Of a stretch of DNA of 8,672 nucleotides, positions 6,333-8,672 are shown one piece after another; position 1 is the first letter of the stretch, and each line of letters begins with the position of its first letter. Under the pieces are notes generated by a model that was not told the origin of the DNA, did not search any database, and saw only the letters and a list, made by a program, of their open reading frames with translations. Source of the stretch: Acidobacteriota bacterium (GTDB taxonomy: Bacteria > Acidobacteriota > Thermoanaerobaculia > Multivoradales > SZUA-115); assembly GCA_003231035.1 (NCBI GenBank), contig QIHU01000461.1, forward strand, positions 1-8,672. Direction: 5' to 3'. A program made the position numbers and the translations under genes.

Positions 6333-8011
6333 CGAGCTTTCGCCTCTGGGGTCAACTGAATTTCCGCTTCCTCAATCACGAGTCCGCGCACCGTTTTCCG
6401 CTGGCTGGCGCGTGCCTGGTTGCGCAAGATGGACTCGATCCGCGGTCTCGCTTGGGCCAGCGATGGCGTTGGCTGGCGTCGGACTTCGACCACTTGCAGA
6501 ATGCGCAAGGTGCGCCCCTCCCGCACCATCGCCGTCACCTGCCGGCCGCTCAGCCCTTGGAGCGCCTGGAAGGGGGCGGGGCCAAGGAGCCACATCTGAT
6601 CGTCAGTGAGCCAACCGAGATCCTGCACCGTTGTGTCGGAGCCCAGCGCTTGCGCCACCTGCTCGAAGGTCAGCTCGCCCGAGCGCGCTTTGAGGCCGAG
6701 TTGCCGCATGCGCTCATAGAAAGCCGCCGGGCGGGCTGCGTCCAGCTGCGTCTCGATGGCCCGAACGTGGGCCGTTTGAACCTCGCGCAAGCGGTCGGCA
6801 TTGGCCGTGTAGAAGGCCTCGACCTGTGCCGGGTCGGGATCCTTCACCAGGCGCTCGACCCTCACCGCCAGGGCGCTGTTTGCGCGCAGTTGGCGCAACT
6901 TGTTGTCAACGGCCTGACGCAGCAATTGATCGTCAGCCAGGCCGCGGTGTCTCGCTTCGGCTGCATGAAGTTCCAGCAAGATCCTCTCTTCGATCCGAGC
7001 CTTGAGCTGTTCGGCCGGTAGATCCCGCACTGGGCGATTAATTTTCCGGTACTGCAAGTAGGCTTCCAATTCGGCGACGCTCAAGGTTCGGGTGTGGCCC
7101 GCGACACGGTAGCGTGCCAGCCAGTTCGGTGGCTGGGCGGTACTTCTCGGTGGTGACTCCACGTGCGCCATTTTCAAAAGGCGAGCGGAGAGAGCTTCCA
7201 CCGCGGCCTTGGCCTTTTCGCGGTGCAACCGGCCTCGGGCCCGGCGGCGGGCGAGCTTGAGGTCTGGCTTCTTGGCTGGCAGCTCTTCGACCACCAGCAC
7301 CAGAGCGAAACCGCCCTCGACTTCGACCGGCGGGCTGAGTTGCCCCGCTTCGAGTTGGGCCACCGCGGCAGCCACCGGTTGCGCGAGATCGGCCAGACGA
7401 ACGGCATTGACCCTGCCTCCCCGTCTGCGGTTCGACGATTGCGAGTGCTGCCGGGCTAGCTGCGAGAAATCCTCGCCGGCCACCAGTCGTTGGCGCAACG
7501 ATTCGATCTCTTGGCGTACGGCGGCCCGCTCTTCGAGCGACGCTTCGCCCTCCACGCGGCGGAAAAGGGTTTGCAAATTCCACCGCTTTGGCACCGGCTG
7601 AACCAAGGGCGACTTGGCCATGGTGGCGTCGACTTGAGCCCGAGAGGGGGCCGCGGCGGCGCGAACCGCGCGCCCGAGGGCGGTCGCTTCGGCGTCCCAG
7701 ACCAAGACCTCGCTCCAGGTCGCGAAACGGGGTTCTTCGTTGGGGTCGAAATGAGCAGCGAGGTACTTCTCAATCGCCACCGCCTCGATCTGGCGTCGGC
7801 ACGCGGCGGCATTCTTCGCCGCCTTACGAGCCGCGTCACCCTTCTCCGGGGTGGTGGTGGGGCGCTTCTGGTGCAGGATGGCGACCTCGTCGAGGGTCAC
7901 CAAGCCGCCGTCGAAGTGGGCTAAGACGGTAGAGCTGGGACTGGAAGCGGTGGCTTCGCCCGAAGCGGCGAGCACCACCAGCAACAAGCAGTGAACGAAG
8001 ATGTCGAACAC
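6311..8011 (-). CDS. Exported double-parvulin-like chaperone with degenerate active sites
   Basis: This 566-residue protein starts at GTG 8011. The frame upstream is open to a TAG at 8083-8081 but holds no ATG, GTG or TTG, so this is the first usual start. The hydrophobic stretch CLLLVVLAAS leads to a type I cleavage motif A-T-A (20-22), though the n-region has no Lys or Arg. The architecture mirrors the downstream parvulin gene. A strand VLAHFDGGLVTLDEV (29-43) and helices lead to parvulin-like domain 1, about 144-243, with WNLQTLFRRV, LARQHSQSSNRRRGGR and LEAGQLSPPVEVEGGF. A second strand YRVAGHTRTLSVAEL (301-315) and helices lead to parvulin-like domain 2, about 412-511, with TAHVRAI, VQDLGWLTDD and RILQVVEV. 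Domain 1 appears to lack both catalytic His residues (T148 and A236 at the expected places), and domain 2 keeps only H415. A holdase/chaperone role in the periplasm is more likely than strong isomerase activity. It is first in the operon and overlaps the sulfatase-fold gene by 22 nt. Confidence 0.8.
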   Translation of the reverse strand: MFDIFVHCLLLVVLAASGEATASSPSSTVLAHFDGGLVTLDEVAILHQKRPTTTPEKGDAARKAAKNAAACRRQIEAVAIEKYLAAHFDPNEEPRFATWSEVLVWDAEATALGRAVRAAAAPSRAQVDATMAKSPLVQPVPKRWNLQTLFRRVEGEASLEERAAVRQEIESLRQRLVAGEDFSQLARQHSQSSNRRRGGRVNAVRLADLAQPVAAAVAQLEAGQLSPPVEVEGGFALVLVVEELPAKKPDLKLARRRARGRLHREKAKAAVEALSARLLKMAHVESPPRSTAQPPNWLARYRVAGHTRTLSVAELEAYLQYRKINRPVRDLPAEQLKARIEERILLELHAAEARHRGLADDQLLRQAVDNKLRQLRANSALAVRVERLVKDPDPAQVEAFYTANADRLREVQTAHVRAIETQLDAARPAAFYERMRQLGLKARSGELTFEQVAQALGSDTTVQDLGWLTDDQMWLLGPAPFQALQGLSGRQVTAMVREGRTLRILQVVEVRRQPTPSLAQARPRIESILRNQARASQRKTVRGLVIEEAEIQLTPEAKARCKFDDS

Positions 8012-8022
8012 CTCAATACAGA

Positions 8023-8058
8023 TCCGCCGGCTCGGGTTGGAGAGGCCGAGCCGGCGGA
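8023..8058. repeat. 13-bp perfect inverted repeat (hairpin) in the leader of the parvulin operon
   Basis: The arms TCCGCCGGCTCGG (8023-8035) and CCGAGCCGGCGGA (8046-8058) are perfectly complementary around a 10-nt loop (8036-8045). In the minus-strand mRNA the hairpin ends 11 nt before the GTG start at 8011, and its 3' arm contains the only purine-rich GGCGGA near that start. No T-tract follows on either strand, so it is not a standard terminator. It could be a translation-control hairpin, a Rho-linked or L-shaped terminator, or a DNA site. Confidence 0.7.
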
Positions 8059-8075
8059 CCGAGTTCGAATAGTAG

Positions 8076-8105
8076 GGAAGCTAAAGAGCCCGCGGTGCAG
8101 GCTCT
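8076..8105 (-). terminator. Putative intrinsic terminator of the upstream secreted-protein gene
   Basis: On the minus strand AGAGCC (8105-8100), a 9-nt loop TGCACCGCG and GGCTCT (8090-8085) form a 6-bp stem, followed by TTAGCTTCCC. It begins 20 nt after the TGA at 8126-8128. Stem and position fit a Rho-independent terminator, but the T-tract is interrupted, so efficiency may be partial. If it works, the parvulin operon needs its own promoter in the short space between 8076 and 8012, which is largely taken by the second hairpin. Confidence 0.5.
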
Positions 8106-8125
8106 CTACTCGATTTCGAAGTTCA

Positions 8126-8672
8126 TCAGCTCCACCCGGTGACGCGGAAAATGGCGTTCGGCGCCAAGTCGGTCACCACGGCCGTCGAAACGGTGAGGGT
8201 CGGCGGGGTGAAGGCACCGCCGGCGAGTTGCACCTGAGCGGCGTGAAAGCCGAAGCCCGGGTTCACCGTGCCAGCGGTCAGCGCGACGCCGTCGCAGGTA
8301 CCGTTGAGCGCCGTGTTCGAAGGGCAACCTAGCCCTGTGTAGAAAGTGTTGTGGAGGCCGCCCACAAAACTACCGGAGTGCACCGCGATCGGTGTGGCCA
8401 AGGCGGCCGTGAACACCGTTGCGGTCACGGTGGTGGCCGGCAAGCCGGTGATGTTGTTGCGCACCAGGACGACCAGGGAGGTCGCGTTGACGTCCCACAG
8501 GGTCATGTTGAGGCTGGCGCCGTAGTTTTGCGCCAAGCGGAAGCTGACCGCGGTGATCGAGTGGGTGCCGGTCGCGCCCATGTCGAAGCGGTTGCCGACC
8601 GTCGCATCGGTCACCGCCTCACGGTTGAAGGGTGTGTCGTTGTCGTACTGGATGGTGCCGACAATGTCGGGA
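8126..8672 (-). CDS. Secreted beta-sandwich-like protein of unknown function, N-terminus beyond window edge
   Basis: An open frame enters from the right edge and gives 182 codons before TGA at 8128-8126. There is an internal GTG at 8614, but the frame continues sensibly upstream (GTIQYDNDTPFNREAV), so the GTG is not taken as the start. The fragment is rich in Thr, Ala, Val, Gly and Asn and nearly free of Lys, as is common in extracellular beta-strand proteins. It contains VGNRFDMGATGTHSITAVSF, LNMTLWDVNA and a Cys pair ten residues apart (GCPSNTALNGTC) that could form a disulfide. It ends NAIFRVTGWS, with no PEP-CTERM-like tail, no transmembrane helix and no LPXTG. I do not recognise a named family; a carbohydrate-binding or jelly-roll-like module is possible. 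It lies upstream of the parvulin operon on the same strand, 114 bp away and probably behind a terminator. Confidence 0.7.
   Translation of the reverse strand, partial: PDIVGTIQYDNDTPFNREAVTDATVGNRFDMGATGTHSITAVSFRLAQNYGASLNMTLWDVNATSLVVLVRNNITGLPATTVTATVFTAALATPIAVHSGSFVGGLHNTFYTGLGCPSNTALNGTCDGVALTAGTVNPGFGFHAAQVQLAGGAFTPPTLTVSTAVVTDLAPNAIFRVTGWS

Noticed and set aside
8106..8327. Minus-strand 73-codon frame overlapping the secreted-protein gene end
   Set aside because: It is out of frame with the well-formed C-terminus ending in RVTGWS, is Arg-rich and low in hydrophobic structure, and has no supporting start signal.
1..8672. tRNA, rRNA, CRISPR arrays, insertion sequences, attachment sites
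   Set aside because: Coding sequence covers nearly the whole window. I saw no regularly spaced repeats, transposase motifs, terminal inverted repeats or tRNA-like cloverleaf elements in the short gaps.

Overview
The window is GC-rich, densely coding bacterial chromosome. Gene content (a PF12902-type ferritin-like protein, a SEC-C zinc-motif protein, an exported alkaline-phosphatase-superfamily enzyme fused to TPRs, and exported parvulin-type chaperones) together with GC-rich codon use suggests a Gram-negative, environmental lineage such as Acidobacteriota (Thermoanaerobaculia-like) or a Myxococcota/deltaproteobacterial relative. This is inferred from gene style only; no rRNA or marker gene is present.

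Layout. (1) 1-862, minus strand: the N-terminal 287 codons of a VioB/RebD-type ferritin-like protein, running off the left edge, with a GTG start behind a very good Shine-Dalgarno. (2) 863-1084: a divergent intergenic region with a direct repeat and a 13-bp palindrome. (3) 1085-2467, plus strand: a 460-residue SEC-C motif protein. (4) 2497-8011, minus strand: a tight three-gene operon, converging on the SEC-C gene with a 29-bp gap. Read 5' to 3' it encodes a double-parvulin periplasmic protein (8011-6311), a lipoprotein-like sulfatase-fold/TPR protein (6332-4206, overlapping the previous gene by 22 nt) and a second double-parvulin lipoprotein-like protein (4209-2497, ATGA overlap). (5) 8012-8125: an intergenic stretch with two hairpins. 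(6) 8126-8672, minus strand: the C-terminal 182 codons of a Thr/Ala/Val-rich, probably secreted beta-sandwich protein, entering from the right edge.

How the genes may work together. The three overlapping genes are almost certainly co-translated, and all three products carry export signals. The two flanking proteins are distant paralogues with the same internally duplicated SurA_N-parvulin plan, and several of their parvulin catalytic positions are replaced, which points to chaperone rather than isomerase work. The middle enzyme has Thr-Leu-Pro-Ser-His where a true sulfatase has Cys/Ser-x-Pro-Ser-Arg, so it looks like a Thr-nucleophile hydrolase or transferase, not a formylglycine sulfatase. 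A folding-plus-modification module for envelope or secreted proteins is the most interesting reading of the window. The secreted protein encoded just upstream is a possible client, but that link rests on position alone.
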